64,000 nucleotides of DNA from positions 67,746 through 131,745 of the forward strand of contig CAKMWI010000003.1 in assembly GCA_928722015.1 (NCBI GenBank), in the 5' to 3' direction. The translations under genes were made by a program, and so were the position numbers. The stretch is from Candidatus Gastranaerophilales bacterium. Lineage in GTDB: Bacteria > Cyanobacteriota > Vampirovibrionia > Gastranaerophilales > Gastranaerophilaceae. Positions 7,256 through 16,872 of the stretch are shown here, piece after piece (the first letter of the stretch is position 1; each line of letters starts with the position of its first letter). A model generated the notes under the pieces. That model ran no database searches. It saw nothing but the letters and a program-made list of their open reading frames with translations, and was not told the DNA's origin.

Positions 7256-9610
7256 ATGAAAAAAGAATGGATTTTAGATAACACAGACTCAAAAGAAAAG
7301 TCTTTGATAAAAAGATTATTAATTTCGCGAGGTATAAAAAGCGAAGAAGAGATAAAAGAATTTCTTAATCCGTTAGAAATGGAAATCACTTCGCCAAATG
7401 TTTTTACGGATATGGAAAAATCTGTTGAAAGATTATCTAATGCAATTAATACTGCTGAAACTATTATTATATATGGAGATTTTGATGCTGATGGTGTTAC
7501 TTCGACATCTGTTTTGTATAAAACATTAAAATATTTAGGGGCAAATGTTCATTATTTTATTCCGGACAGAGAAAATGAAGGGCATGGATTTGATAAAAAA
7601 GCTCTTATAAAGTTGATGACGACGGTAAAACCAAAAGTTATAATTTCTGTTGACTGCGGAATTTCTGATGTTGATGCTGTGAAGTTTATAAATAGTTTTA
7701 AAATGATTGATGTTATAATAACAGATCACCATGAAGCTCCAGAAATTCTACCTCCTGCTTATGCTATTATTAATCCTAAAGCTCCAAATGCTTTAGATGA
7801 AAATTTATCAGCAAAACAGATAGAATATTTAACATATCTTGCCGGTTGTGGCGTAGCATTCAAAGTTGCTCAAGCTCTTTTATCAAAATATGGAAAAACT
7901 GAATATATTTACGATATATTACCTTTTGTTGCTGTCGGAACCGTATCCGACGTTGTTCCTTTACTTGGAGAAAATAGATATTTTGTGGCAAAAGGACTTG
8001 AACTTATTTCAAAAGGAAAACATGAAGGTCTTAAAAAACTTTTGGAAAGTGCCGGTTATGATATTACAAAAGGTGTAACTTCGGAAATGATATCTTTTGG
8101 GGTTGCGCCAAGGATAAATGCATCCGGAAGACTTGATACGGTTGAATCTGCTCTTAAAGTTTTAATTTCTGATAATCCTCAAGAAGTTCAAATGGCGGTT
8201 ACAACATTGAATGAACTTAATAAAGTTCGTCAGACTCTCTGTCAAGAAGTTTTTGCTCAGGCTGATGAAATGGTTAAAAAAGAAGGAAACAGAAATTCAG
8301 CTATTGTTTTGTGTAGTGAAAATTGGCATATCGGAATTATTGGAATCGTTGCTTCCAAACTGGTTGAAAAATATTACAAACCGGTGTTTTTAATGACTTA
8401 TGTTAAAGAAAAAAATCAATATAGGTGCTCTGCAAGAAGTATAGAAGGGGTTCCGTTATATGATGTGATTAGTGCGAATTCGGATTTATTAGATGGCTTT
8501 GGTGGGCATAAAATGGCTGCCGGTTTAAGTTTTTCCGGAGAAAAATCGTCATTTGATAACGTTAAAAAGGCTCTTTGTGAAACTGTAAAGGAATATACAT
8601 CTTCTCAAGATTTAAAACCTTTTGTGAAAATAGATTTAATATTGGATGCGTCAGATATTACAGAGGATTTGGTTGAAAATATTTCAAGATTGGAACCTTT
8701 TGGAGCAATGAATCCTAGTCCTGTTTTTGCTATAAACAATTTAAAGGTTAAACAAAAAAGACTTATGGGTTCAGATAACTCGCATTTGCGTTTGATTGTT
8801 ACTAAAGATGCTTATGAATTTACATCTGTGTGGTGGCAAAAGGGCGATGTCGGTTTAAGTAGTGGTGATAACCTTGATATTGCATTCCATCCTCAATTAA
8901 ATGAGTTTAACGGGAATACTTCTGTACAACTTATAATTGATGATATCCATTCGGATGTTATAAAAGATGAGAATGAAAATATCCCGAAAGTGTATAAAAT
9001 TTATGATAATCGTGCCAAAACAGGTATTTTACCTAATGTGAACGATTATATCAAAAATTCTAAATTAAATATAAGAGTTTTTGCAGAAAGTAAGTATGTT
9101 TTAGATACTATAAAATCTTTTAAAGAAATATCGTCAAAAACCTTTACTAGAGAGAACATTCCACATTGCGATGTTGTAATGTTTTTTGATTATCCTGCGG
9201 ATAAAGAAACTCTGGATAATATTTTAGAAAAAGCTCAACCAAAAGGTATTCATTTTATGAATTATGAACCCAAAATTCTTGATGAGCAAGAGTTTTTAAA
9301 AACTTTTACCGGTATGATAAAATTTGCAGCGCATAATAATAACGGCAAAATTGAATTTATTCGCTGCTCCAGTTTTTTGGGTAAATCTGTCAGTATCTTT
9401 GTTGAACTGTTAGAGTTGTATGAGGAAGTTGGATTTATAAAAATATTAGAAAAGAATAATTTATTTTTTAATATAGAACTATTGACAATAAATGATTTAT
9501 CCAAGGTATTAAATAATGATAAGTTTTCACAGATATTTGATAAAGTAATAGAGTGTGAAGCTTTTCAAAGAAGTTTGCTTGAGGATGATTTAGAACAAAT
9601 TTTGATATAA
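7256..9610 (+). CDS. recJ: Single-stranded-DNA-specific exonuclease RecJ
   Basis: RecJ degrades single-stranded DNA 5' to 3' in recombinational and mismatch repair. The DHH phosphoesterase motifs are intact: DFDADGVTS (about 75), VDCGISD (about 132) and the defining DHH at 157-159. The DHHA1 domain contains GRLDTVESAL and SARSIEGVPLYDVI with GGHKMAAG (about 420). The OB-fold part follows (PFGAMNPSPVFAI). At 784 residues it is longer than E. coli RecJ (577) because of a C-terminal extension of about 200 residues, as seen in Firmicutes and Cyanobacteria RecJ. It stands alone after a divergent gene. Confidence 0.95.
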   Translation: MKKEWILDNTDSKEKSLIKRLLISRGIKSEEEIKEFLNPLEMEITSPNVFTDMEKSVERLSNAINTAETIIIYGDFDADGVTSTSVLYKTLKYLGANVHYFIPDRENEGHGFDKKALIKLMTTVKPKVIISVDCGISDVDAVKFINSFKMIDVIITDHHEAPEILPPAYAIINPKAPNALDENLSAKQIEYLTYLAGCGVAFKVAQALLSKYGKTEYIYDILPFVAVGTVSDVVPLLGENRYFVAKGLELISKGKHEGLKKLLESAGYDITKGVTSEMISFGVAPRINASGRLDTVESALKVLISDNPQEVQMAVTTLNELNKVRQTLCQEVFAQADEMVKKEGNRNSAIVLCSENWHIGIIGIVASKLVEKYYKPVFLMTYVKEKNQYRCSARSIEGVPLYDVISANSDLLDGFGGHKMAAGLSFSGEKSSFDNVKKALCETVKEYTSSQDLKPFVKIDLILDASDITEDLVENISRLEPFGAMNPSPVFAINNLKVKQKRLMGSDNSHLRLIVTKDAYEFTSVWWQKGDVGLSSGDNLDIAFHPQLNEFNGNTSVQLIIDDIHSDVIKDENENIPKVYKIYDNRAKTGILPNVNDYIKNSKLNIRVFAESKYVLDTIKSFKEISSKTFTRENIPHCDVVMFFDYPADKETLDNILEKAQPKGIHFMNYEPKILDEQEFLKTFTGMIKFAAHNNNGKIEFIRCSSFLGKSVSIFVELLELYEEVGFIKILEKNNLFFNIELLTINDLSKVLNNDKFSQIFDKVIECEAFQRSLLEDDLEQILI

Positions 9611-9720
9611 AAGTGCAAATTTAGCTTTTTACAAGTTAAATACGATATAACTGTTTTTACTCTTGATTTTGACGGTATTTTTCGTTAATATATTCTTAAT
9701 TGAAATAGAAGGAGAAAATT

Positions 9721-9984
9721 ATGGCGCAACAATTTAATCCTCAGGGAATTAATGCTCAAAATATTAAAAAACGTTATGCAGTACTTGTTTTTATCAAAGG
9801 TTCAACTGCACCTTTGGTTTTATATGTGAAAGATGCACAAGCTCTATATCAAGAACTGGTTGAAACAATGAAATCAACAAATGCCGTTCTTATTGAAAAA
9901 GAAACAGAAGGTCCGTTGAAAAAAGTTTGTTTTATATCTAATCAGATTGCAGCTCTTGCAATTCAAGAAGAACAATATGTATAA
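9721..9984 (+). CDS. Conserved small protein, unknown
   Basis: An 87-residue protein with a strong ribosome site (AAGGAG, seven bases before the ATG). It looks like a compact alpha/beta domain: a strand (RYAVLVFIKGSTAPLVLYV), a helix (DAQALYQELVETMKS), then strands (NAVLIEKETEGPLKKVCFIS). It is the first gene of the run leading into the yceD-rpmF-plsX-fabH operon, only 17 bases before the next frame. I do not recognise the family. The placement suggests co-expression with ribosome and lipid genes, nothing more. Confidence 0.75.
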   Translation: MAQQFNPQGINAQNIKKRYAVLVFIKGSTAPLVLYVKDAQALYQELVETMKSTNAVLIEKETEGPLKKVCFISNQIAALAIQEEQYV

Positions 9985-10001
9985 TGTTTTTCAAAATATA
10001 A

Positions 10002-10514
10002 ATGTTAAAAGCTATGGAAAAGATATTATCAATAGAAGATTTGGAAAATGCTGACAATAAAACTCTCTACTGTACTTTTGATGAGAAAATTGAGGGTTTA
10101 GATTGTGTTACCCCTATTCATGCCGAGCTTTGTGCCAAATCACTTGGTGAATTTATACAAATATCCGGACATGTTACCGGTACAGTTAATCTGGAATGCG
10201 ATTTATGTCTGGATAAATTTGAATATAATTTGGATTTTGATATTGATGAATTATACTCGAAAAGTTCTTTATTAGGTGATTATGAAGAGTCCGGACAGGA
10301 ATTTGAAATTAAAGACGGTCAGTTTGTTACAGATTTGAATGGTTCAAAAGAAATAGATATTTATGACTTATTGTATCAATCTGTAATATTAAATTTTCCA
10401 AATAAAAAAGTTTGTGGTATTAATTGTAAAGGGAAGGTTTTTCTTTCTGAAGAAGATATACCCGATCCAAGACTGGATGTCTTTAAAAATATCCAAATTA
10501 ACCCAAAAGATTAG
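10002..10514 (+). CDS. yceD: YceD/DUF177-family protein (23S rRNA accumulation)
   Basis: This 170-residue protein matches the DUF177 pattern: GEFIQISGHVTGTVNLECD followed by CLDKFEYNLDFDIDELYS, then IDIYDLLYQSVILNFPNKKVC near the C-terminus. CxxC and a later Cys pair resemble the conserved cysteines of the family. YceD is required for normal 23S rRNA levels in E. coli and plants and is nearly always cotranscribed with rpmF, as here. The start could also be the ATG four codons later; neither has a clear ribosome site. Confidence 0.85.
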   Translation: MLKAMEKILSIEDLENADNKTLYCTFDEKIEGLDCVTPIHAELCAKSLGEFIQISGHVTGTVNLECDLCLDKFEYNLDFDIDELYSKSSLLGDYEESGQEFEIKDGQFVTDLNGSKEIDIYDLLYQSVILNFPNKKVCGINCKGKVFLSEEDIPDPRLDVFKNIQINPKD

Positions 10515-10544
10515 TTAGTAGAAAATAAAAAAGGAAAAACAAAA

Positions 10545-10868
10545 ATGGCAGTACCTAAGAAAAGAACAGGTCATTCTGCTCAAGGTAGCAGAAGAGCTAA
10601 TTGGAAAGCTACAAAACCTGAAACAACAAAATGTCCTAATTGTGGCGAAACAGTTTTAACACATACAGTATGTACAGCATGCGGCACTTATAAAGGCCAG
10701 CCTGTAAAATTAGCAGATAAAGCAGCTGCAGAAGCTCCTGCTAAAAAAACTGCGAAAAAATCAACTAAAAAAGCTGCTCCAAAAGCAGAAGCTAAGGTTG
10801 AAGAAGCAAAAACTGAGGAAGTTAAAACTGAAGAACCTGTTGAAAAGACAGAAAAAACTGAAGAATAA
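10545..10868 (+). CDS. rpmF: Ribosomal protein bL32 with a long charged tail
   Basis: The first 60 residues are a standard bL32: MAVPKKRTGHSAQGSRRANW, then the zinc ribbon CPNCGETVLTHTVCTACGTY with four cysteines, then GQPV. Normal bL32 ends there. This one continues for about 45 residues of low-complexity Ala/Lys followed by Glu/Lys/Thr (repeats of KxEExKTEE type). The frame is open throughout and ends in a proper stop, so the tail is probably real. It lies in the canonical yceD-rpmF-plsX-fabH order. Confidence 0.93.
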   Translation: MAVPKKRTGHSAQGSRRANWKATKPETTKCPNCGETVLTHTVCTACGTYKGQPVKLADKAAAEAPAKKTAKKSTKKAAPKAEAKVEEAKTEEVKTEEPVEKTEKTEE

Positions 10869-10877
10869 TTTAAATTT

Positions 10878-10913
10878 GTAAAGCAACAACAATATTTTGT
10901 TGTTGCTTTACAA
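10878..10913. other. Long perfect hairpin between rpmF and plsX
   Basis: TGTAAAGCAACAACAA and its exact reverse complement form a 16-base-pair stem with a four-base loop. It is followed by an A-rich rather than U-rich stretch, so it is not a standard intrinsic terminator on plus. It may protect the 3' end of the ribosomal part of the message or reduce read-through into plsX. Confidence 0.6.
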
Positions 10914-10950
10914 AAAATAAATTACTGTTAGACTTTGGAGAGAGAAAAGT

Positions 10951-12015
10951 ATGTCAAGAATAGCAATAGATGCAATGGGTGGTGATTATGCACCGCAAGC
11001 AATAGTGGAAGGTGCATTGTGGGCTGCACAAGAATATGGAGTCGGATTGGAACTGGTCGGCAGAGAAGATGAGATAAAATCCGAGCTTGAACGTATAAAA
11101 AATGCAGGCTGTATTTATTCTGATTGCGGAACTAAAGGACATAGAAGAAGAATCAAGATTGATCTTGATAAAATTGATTATACAATTACTCATGCCTCTG
11201 AAGTTATTGGAATGGGTGAAGCTGTAGGGCAATCTATTCGTAAGAAAAAAGATTCATCAATTGTTGCTTCTGTCAGAGCGGTGGCAGAAGGCAGATGTGA
11301 TGCCGTTGTTTCTGCCGGTTCAACCGGTGCTGCTATGGCTGCAAGTTTGTTTGGGTTAGGAAGAATACATGGTGTTACCAGACCTGCGATTGCGGTTACA
11401 ATTCCTACAATGAAAGAACCTGTGGTTTTAATTGATGGTGGTGCTAACAGCGATTGTACTCCTGAAATGCTTACTCAATTTGCCGAAATGGGTGCTGCTT
11501 ATGCAAAATATATCATTGGTATTGAAAATCCTAAAGTCGGTATTTTGAGTATTGGTGAAGAAGAAGGTAAAGGTAATGCTCTTGTAAAAGAAACTTATCC
11601 GCTTTTAAAAGACATGCATGAGCAGGGTAGGATTGATTTTGTTGGGAATATTGAAGGAAAAGAACTTTTTATAAATAAGTGTGATGTTGTTGTATGTGAT
11701 GGCTTTGCCGGTAATGTTGCTTTAAAAGTTACTGAAGGCACAGCATCTATGCTTTTAAAAATGATTTCAAGTGAATTTAAATCTGATTTTGTTGGTTGCA
11801 TAATTGGTTTGATGGCAAAACCTTTTTTAAGACGAATTTTGAAAAGAATTAATTGGGAAGTTTTTGGTGGCATGCTGCTTTTGGGTGTTAAAGGTATTTC
11901 GGTTATTGCTCATGGACGCAGTTCATCTTATGCAATGAAAAATGCTGTTAGAGCTGCAGTTCGTGTGTTAAATAAAGATATTAACTCTAAAATTGCGGAA
12001 AATATAAATAGATAG
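10951..12015 (+). CDS. plsX: Phosphate acyltransferase PlsX
   Basis: PlsX makes acyl-phosphate from acyl-ACP, the acyl donor for PlsY in phospholipid synthesis; it is a peripheral membrane enzyme. The 354-residue sequence starts with the family signature MSRIAIDAMGGDYAP and contains SAGSTGAAMAA, VLIDGGANSDCTPEML, VGILSIGEEEGKGN, VCDGFAGNVALKVTEG and the C-terminal GVKGISVIAHGRSS. The start has GGAGAGAG upstream. It is followed by fabH after 11 bases, the usual arrangement. Confidence 0.96.
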   Translation: MSRIAIDAMGGDYAPQAIVEGALWAAQEYGVGLELVGREDEIKSELERIKNAGCIYSDCGTKGHRRRIKIDLDKIDYTITHASEVIGMGEAVGQSIRKKKDSSIVASVRAVAEGRCDAVVSAGSTGAAMAASLFGLGRIHGVTRPAIAVTIPTMKEPVVLIDGGANSDCTPEMLTQFAEMGAAYAKYIIGIENPKVGILSIGEEEGKGNALVKETYPLLKDMHEQGRIDFVGNIEGKELFINKCDVVVCDGFAGNVALKVTEGTASMLLKMISSEFKSDFVGCIIGLMAKPFLRRILKRINWEVFGGMLLLGVKGISVIAHGRSSSYAMKNAVRAAVRVLNKDINSKIAENINR

Positions 12016-12026
12016 GAATAAAAATT

Positions 12027-13037
12027 ATGTCAAAGAGTGTAAAACCTTTAAGAATTGCAGGTGTCGGTTATAGTGTACCGGAAACAGTTATTACAAATGA
12101 TGATTTAACAAAACTCTATGAAACTTCTGATGAGTGGATATATACCAGAACAGGTATTAAGGAACGACGAGTTGTTTCTGGTAATGAAGATGCAATCGAT
12201 TTGGGCGTGGATGCTGCTCGTAAAGCTATTGACAAATCCGGTTTTAAATTGGATGAAATTGATTGCATTATAGCTGCTGCTTCTGCTCCTCCTCAGTTGT
12301 ATCCGGGGTTATCATGTGATATACAGGCAAGGTTGGGTATTCCTAATTATATACCATCTTTTGATTTAACAGCAGCTTGTACAGGTTTAATTTATTCTTT
12401 ACAGGTTGCGCGCGGATTAATCGGTTCAGGATTATATAAAACTGTATTAATTATAGCTGCGGATAATAATTCTCGTCTTGTTGATTGGAAAGATAGGGGA
12501 ACTTCAATTTTATTTGGCGATGGTGCCGGTGCTATGGTGGTAACTGAAGCTGAAGATGGTGTTGATGATATATTATCTTTAGATATCAGAGCGGATGGTC
12601 AAATTGGTCAGTATATTTATATGAATATGCCTGGTGAAAATTGTCCTTTGGTTGAACCTTGTGATCCGGTAGAAACACATATTCGCATGGCAGGAAGAGA
12701 TGTTTACAAGTTCGTTGTAAGTACTTTGCCAAAGTATGTTGATCTTGCTATTGAAGAAGCCGGTATGACTGCAGAAGATATTGATTATCTTATTCCGCAT
12801 CAAGCAAATCAAAGAATTATTGAGGCGCTTCAGCAGAGACTTCAATACCCTGATGAAAAGGTTATTTCAAATATTAAGTACTATGGAAATACATCTGCAG
12901 CTTCTATTCCAATAGCGTTAGCAGAAGGTGTTGAACAAGGGAAAATAAAACTTGGCTCAACAGCAATTTTATGCGGTTTTGGTGCCGGTATGACTTGGGG
13001 TGCTGCTGTTGTTAGACTCCGTGAAGGTATTTGTTAA
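12027..13037 (+). CDS. fabH: 3-oxoacyl-ACP synthase III FabH
   Basis: FabH condenses acetyl-CoA with malonyl-ACP to start type II fatty-acid synthesis. The 336-residue protein has the catalytic triad in place: C118 in DLTAACTGLIYSL, H258 in LIPHQANQRI and N288 in YYGNTSAAS. The N-terminal TRTGIKERR and the C-terminal GFGAGMTWGAAVVR are also typical. It ends the yceD-rpmF-plsX-fabH run. No terminator is visible before the converging manC gene. Confidence 0.96.
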   Translation: MSKSVKPLRIAGVGYSVPETVITNDDLTKLYETSDEWIYTRTGIKERRVVSGNEDAIDLGVDAARKAIDKSGFKLDEIDCIIAAASAPPQLYPGLSCDIQARLGIPNYIPSFDLTAACTGLIYSLQVARGLIGSGLYKTVLIIAADNNSRLVDWKDRGTSILFGDGAGAMVVTEAEDGVDDILSLDIRADGQIGQYIYMNMPGENCPLVEPCDPVETHIRMAGRDVYKFVVSTLPKYVDLAIEEAGMTAEDIDYLIPHQANQRIIEALQQRLQYPDEKVISNIKYYGNTSAASIPIALAEGVEQGKIKLGSTAILCGFGAGMTWGAAVVRLREGIC

Positions 13038-13110
13038 ACTTTTCATACATTTGAATCTAAACTGATATCATTCGTTAAAAAGATTTATAGTATGTGTTGA
13101 ATGTTTAATT

Positions 13111-14481
13111 TTAAACTCTTCCGTACATATCTTCGTAACGGATGATATCATCTTCTGATAAGATATCACCTTTTTGGACTTCTATGATTTCTAAATCTTC
13201 TTCAAATGGATTTTGTAGAGAATGAATTTCTTTTATAGCAATATCAATGCTATGTCCTGGAGACAGTATGTGTTCCTTGCTTTCTAAAATAACTTTTGCC
13301 GTACCGGTTAAAACAACCCAATGTTCACTTCTGTGGTTATGCGATTGAACAGAAAGTTTTTGTCCCGGATTTACATGAATAATTTTTGATATAAATCCTT
13401 TGCCTTCTGCAATAACAGTGTAAAATCCCCATGGTCTGTAAACAGTTTTATGAATTTTTTGAGTTCCGTCGTGTTGTTGTTTTAAGGTTTCATAAATTTG
13501 TTTAACATCTTGAGTTTTGTCTTTTTTGCATGCCAGGATTGCGTCTTCAGTTTCAATAACTACTGTATCTTCCAATCCTATTGTTGCAACAAGTTTAGAA
13601 GAAGAATAAACAAAAGAATTTTTTGAATCCTTATCTATAACATGTCCAACAAAAACATTGTTGTTTTTATCTTTTGGGCTAACTTCATATATTGATTGCC
13701 AGGAACCTAGGTCTTTCCAATCTGATTTCAATTCTAGCATAGCAATATTTTTACTTTTTTCCATAATTGCGTAATCGATGGAAATATTAGGAATTTTTTC
13801 AAATTCGGTAAATGGAATTGAGTTGTCAGAGCATGTTATATTTTTTATAATAGAATAAATTTCAGGTGAATATTGTTCAAATTCATTCATCATAACAGAG
13901 GCTTTGAACATAAAAATTCCGCTATTCCAGTAATAATTTGAATCTTTCAAATAATTTTGTGCTGTTTTACAATCGGGTTTTTCTGTAAATTGTGTAACAT
14001 TTCCGTTTTCACATCGGATATACCCGAATCCTGTTTCAGCATAAGTCGGTTTAATTCCAAAAGTTACAATTTTTCCTTCGTCAACGAATTTTTGTGCTTG
14101 TTTAATTGTTTCAACAAATTTGTCATTTTCTTCTATTAACAAATCAGATGGCACAACAAGAATCGTTTCATCAGCATAATTTTTTTCCATTATATATTTA
14201 ACACTTAGGGCAATTGCTCCTGCAGTGTTTTTGGAAATAGGTTCAGAAAGGATAATTGATTTTTTGCTCAATTCGCCTAACTGCATTTTGACATTAGCAT
14301 TATGTTTTGTATTCGAAACGCTTATAATATTTTCTGCAGGAATAAATTTGTTTAGTCTTTCAAAAGTAGATTGAAGTAAGCTTTTTTCTGCATATAAATT
14401 TAAAAGCTGTTTTGGATATAATTCTCTTGATAGTGGCCATAATCTGCTTCCTGATCCTCCGGCTAAGATAACTCCAAACAT
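13111..14481 (-). CDS. manC: Mannose-1-phosphate guanylyltransferase / mannose-6-phosphate isomerase
   Basis: A bifunctional enzyme making GDP-mannose for surface polysaccharides. The nucleotidyltransferase half starts FGVILAGGSGSRLWPLSR with YPKQLL, and contains FTEKPD and the FGYIRCE region. A C-terminal cupin half carries YRPWGFYTV, VNPGQKLSVQSHNHRSEHW and a final strand set, as in the phosphomannose isomerase type II domain. The start chosen is the ATG with AGGAG five bases upstream rather than the ATG six codons earlier, giving 456 residues. It converges on fabH and is divergent from gloA. It probably supplies the polymer genes 3-10 kb away. Confidence 0.93.
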   Translation of the reverse strand: MFGVILAGGSGSRLWPLSRELYPKQLLNLYAEKSLLQSTFERLNKFIPAENIISVSNTKHNANVKMQLGELSKKSIILSEPISKNTAGAIALSVKYIMEKNYADETILVVPSDLLIEENDKFVETIKQAQKFVDEGKIVTFGIKPTYAETGFGYIRCENGNVTQFTEKPDCKTAQNYLKDSNYYWNSGIFMFKASVMMNEFEQYSPEIYSIIKNITCSDNSIPFTEFEKIPNISIDYAIMEKSKNIAMLELKSDWKDLGSWQSIYEVSPKDKNNNVFVGHVIDKDSKNSFVYSSSKLVATIGLEDTVVIETEDAILACKKDKTQDVKQIYETLKQQHDGTQKIHKTVYRPWGFYTVIAEGKGFISKIIHVNPGQKLSVQSHNHRSEHWVVLTGTAKVILESKEHILSPGHSIDIAIKEIHSLQNPFEEDLEIIEVQKGDILSEDDIIRYEDMYGRV

Positions 14482-14637
14482 TCCTGCTCCTTTTCTCATT
14501 CTTATCCCTTATTTTATAATTATACTACAAAAACATTTAAGTCTATAAGTTAATTTTGGAATGATTTTTTGTTTTACTTTTACCGTATATCTTTTTATGT
14601 TATTCTTATAGGAGAATAGATAAACAGGAGAGGCTAA

Positions 14638-15021
14638 ATGAAATTATTACATACAATGATTAGAGTTAAAGATGCTGAAAAGAGTGTAAAATTTTATACA
14701 GAACTTTTAAATATGAAATTAGATAAGAAAAAAAGATTAGATGACTGTTGGTTGTATTTTTTGAATGATGAGGACGGCACAACTCAACTAGAGCTTACGG
14801 CAAATGATGAAGTTCCTGAATCTGGTTATGAGTTAGGAAATGGATTTGGACATTTAGCTTTTTCTGTCGAATCTTTGGATAAATTTACTGAAAAAATGCA
14901 CTCTTTGGGTTATGAGTATCTATATGAACCTTTTGATTTAAATGGAAAAGGTACAAAAATAGCATTTATTAAAGACCCTGATGGCTATGAAATTGAGCTA
15001 ATTGAAAAAGTGGTATGGTAA
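14638..15021 (+). CDS. gloA: Lactoylglutathione lyase / glyoxalase I
   Basis: Glyoxalase I isomerises the thiol hemithioacetal of methylglyoxal. The 127-residue protein has both beta-alpha-beta-beta-beta halves (KDAEKSVKFYTELLNMKL and SLDKFTEKMHSLGYEYLYEP). The four metal ligands fit the E. coli enzyme: H5, E52, H72 and E120 in DPDGYEIELIE. AGGAG lies eight bases upstream of the ATG. It is a single gene; the 186 bases before murA hold no feature I can name. Confidence 0.93.
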   Translation: MKLLHTMIRVKDAEKSVKFYTELLNMKLDKKKRLDDCWLYFLNDEDGTTQLELTANDEVPESGYELGNGFGHLAFSVESLDKFTEKMHSLGYEYLYEPFDLNGKGTKIAFIKDPDGYEIELIEKVVW

Positions 15022-15207
15022 ATCAAAATCTCATATTGCTTTTTTGGGTAAAATTTATTAAATAATATAATATTAAATTTTTATATTGTTATATTGTTCT
15101 GAAATTATTTTATTATCTTTACATTATTTAATTTATTTACAATAAGATGTACTGATTGTATTATTATGTTATAAAGATATCATTAGGATTTCCTTTCGGA
15201 GGCAAAA

Positions 15208-16527
15208 TTGGTAGAAAGATTTTATATAAAAGGTGGGACTCCTTTAAAAGGCGAAGTATTAATAGGTGGTGCAAAGAATTCTGTCTTAAAGCTTATGGCA
15301 GCTGCAATTTTAGCAAAGGGAGAATCAAAAATTTATAATGTGCCGGATTTAACAGATGTTGAAATTATGCTAAGTGTAATTGCACAACTAGGAGCAAAAA
15401 CAAGTTATAATAGAGAAGAAAAATCTCTGACGATAGATGCTACTGATATTACTAATATAACTGCGAGTTATGAACTGGTTAGTAAAATGCGGGCATCTTT
15501 TATTGTTTTGGGAGCACTTGTATCACGTTGCAGAGAAGCTAAGGTAGCTTTACCAGGAGGTTGTGCGATTGGAGAAAGAAGAGTTGATTTCCATATTAAA
15601 GGTTTAGAGGCTCTCGGTGCAAAGATTAAAATAGAAAATGGCTATGTTCATGCAAAGGCAAACAAGTTAATTGGTTCTGATGTATATTTAGATATCCCTT
15701 CTGTAGGGGCAACTGAAAATATCATGCTGGCTTCCGTACTGGCCGAAGGTTCTTCAAGAATTCAGAATGCTGCTCAGGAACCTGAAATTGTTGATTTGGC
15801 AAATTTTTTAAATGCGATGGGTGCCGATATTCAAGGTGCTGGAACTTCTGAAATAATTATCAACGGAGTAAAACAATCAGATTTACATCCTATTGAATAT
15901 ACGACAATTCCGGATAGAATTGAAGCAGGAACTTTTATGACTGCAATTATTGCGACAAAAGGTAAAGGAATTATCAGAAATATATATCCTGCACATTTAA
16001 CATTTTTTACTGATAAATTATTAAAAATGGGTGCTAATATTAAACTTTTAGACCCTACATCAATGGAGGTTAGTTGTAAAAACAGACTAAATTCAATAAA
16101 TTTTGTAACCCAGCCTTATCCGGGTTTCCCAACGGATTTACAGTCAATGGCGATGACATTACTTACAACGGCTAATGGCGTTGGTATAATCACAGAAAGT
16201 TTATACGAAAACAGATTTATGCAAGTTCCTGATTTAAACAGAATGGGTGCAGATATCCATCAAGACAGGAATCATGCAATTGTTAAAGGTGTAAAAAAAT
16301 TAACCGGTGCAACTCTTACTGCAAGTGATTTACGAGCAGGAGCCTCTTTAGTAGTTGCTGCTCTTATGGCGGAAGGTAACTCTGTTGTTGAAAAATTACA
16401 TCATATAGATAGAGGATACGAAAATTTTGAAAATAAGATAAGATTGTTAGGAGGGAAAATTGAACGAAGAGACGACGATTCCCAGGTAAACCTAACGGAG
16501 GGTACACATAATGAGTCCTACTTATAA
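15208..16527 (+). CDS. murA: UDP-N-acetylglucosamine 1-carboxyvinyltransferase MurA
   Basis: MurA transfers enolpyruvate to UDP-GlcNAc, the first committed step of peptidoglycan synthesis in the cytoplasm. K23 and N24 of GGAKNSVLK and catalytic C119 in LPGGCAIGERRVDFH are present, so the fosfomycin-sensitive cysteine form is kept. Later motifs include TIPDRIEAGTFM and YPGFPTDLQSMAM. The start is a TTG with CGGAGG five bases upstream; no better ATG lies in frame. A short gene overlaps the 3' end by 17 bases. Confidence 0.96.
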   Translation: MVERFYIKGGTPLKGEVLIGGAKNSVLKLMAAAILAKGESKIYNVPDLTDVEIMLSVIAQLGAKTSYNREEKSLTIDATDITNITASYELVSKMRASFIVLGALVSRCREAKVALPGGCAIGERRVDFHIKGLEALGAKIKIENGYVHAKANKLIGSDVYLDIPSVGATENIMLASVLAEGSSRIQNAAQEPEIVDLANFLNAMGADIQGAGTSEIIINGVKQSDLHPIEYTTIPDRIEAGTFMTAIIATKGKGIIRNIYPAHLTFFTDKLLKMGANIKLLDPTSMEVSCKNRLNSINFVTQPYPGFPTDLQSMAMTLLTTANGVGIITESLYENRFMQVPDLNRMGADIHQDRNHAIVKGVKKLTGATLTASDLRAGASLVVAALMAEGNSVVEKLHHIDRGYENFENKIRLLGGKIERRDDDSQVNLTEGTHNESYL

Positions 16528-16852
16528 ACGTTGGTACGATCATGACCCGTTATTATTAGAAGTTATTGAACTGTTAAGAAATTATCAAACAGAGCTTAGA
16601 GCTCAAGCTGAAATATTTTTACAAAAAATTGAAGAAAAAGTTTCTAAAGAAACTATTGATAAATTTTATGCTATGGTTAAACCTGTGAATGCTAATAATC
16701 GTTGGTATGATAAAGACCCGGTTATTTCAAGAACGGTTGAAATATTGAGAATAGTTCCTCCTGAAGCTCAAAGGATTTGTGCTCAAAATTTTATTAAAAC
16801 CCTTAGAGAAATGGGTATTGAGTACGAAAGCCCTAATGTAAGTCTTCAGTAA
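16511..16852 (+). CDS. Duplicated RWYD-motif protein, unknown
   Basis: This 113-residue protein consists of two similar helical units. One starts RWYDHDPLLLEVIELLRN (about residue 7) and the other RWYDKDPVISRTVEILR (about residue 64); each ends in a charged helix (LQKIEEK, IKTLREM). The duplication is visible by eye. It overlaps the end of murA by 17 bases with CGGAGG upstream of its ATG, so translation is probably coupled. I recognise no family. Coupling to murA hints at a cell-wall or division role, which is inference. Confidence 0.8.
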   Translation: MSPTYKRWYDHDPLLLEVIELLRNYQTELRAQAEIFLQKIEEKVSKETIDKFYAMVKPVNANNRWYDKDPVISRTVEILRIVPPEAQRICAQNFIKTLREMGIEYESPNVSLQ

Positions 16853-16872
16853 AAGGTTAGTGTAGTAGTTTT

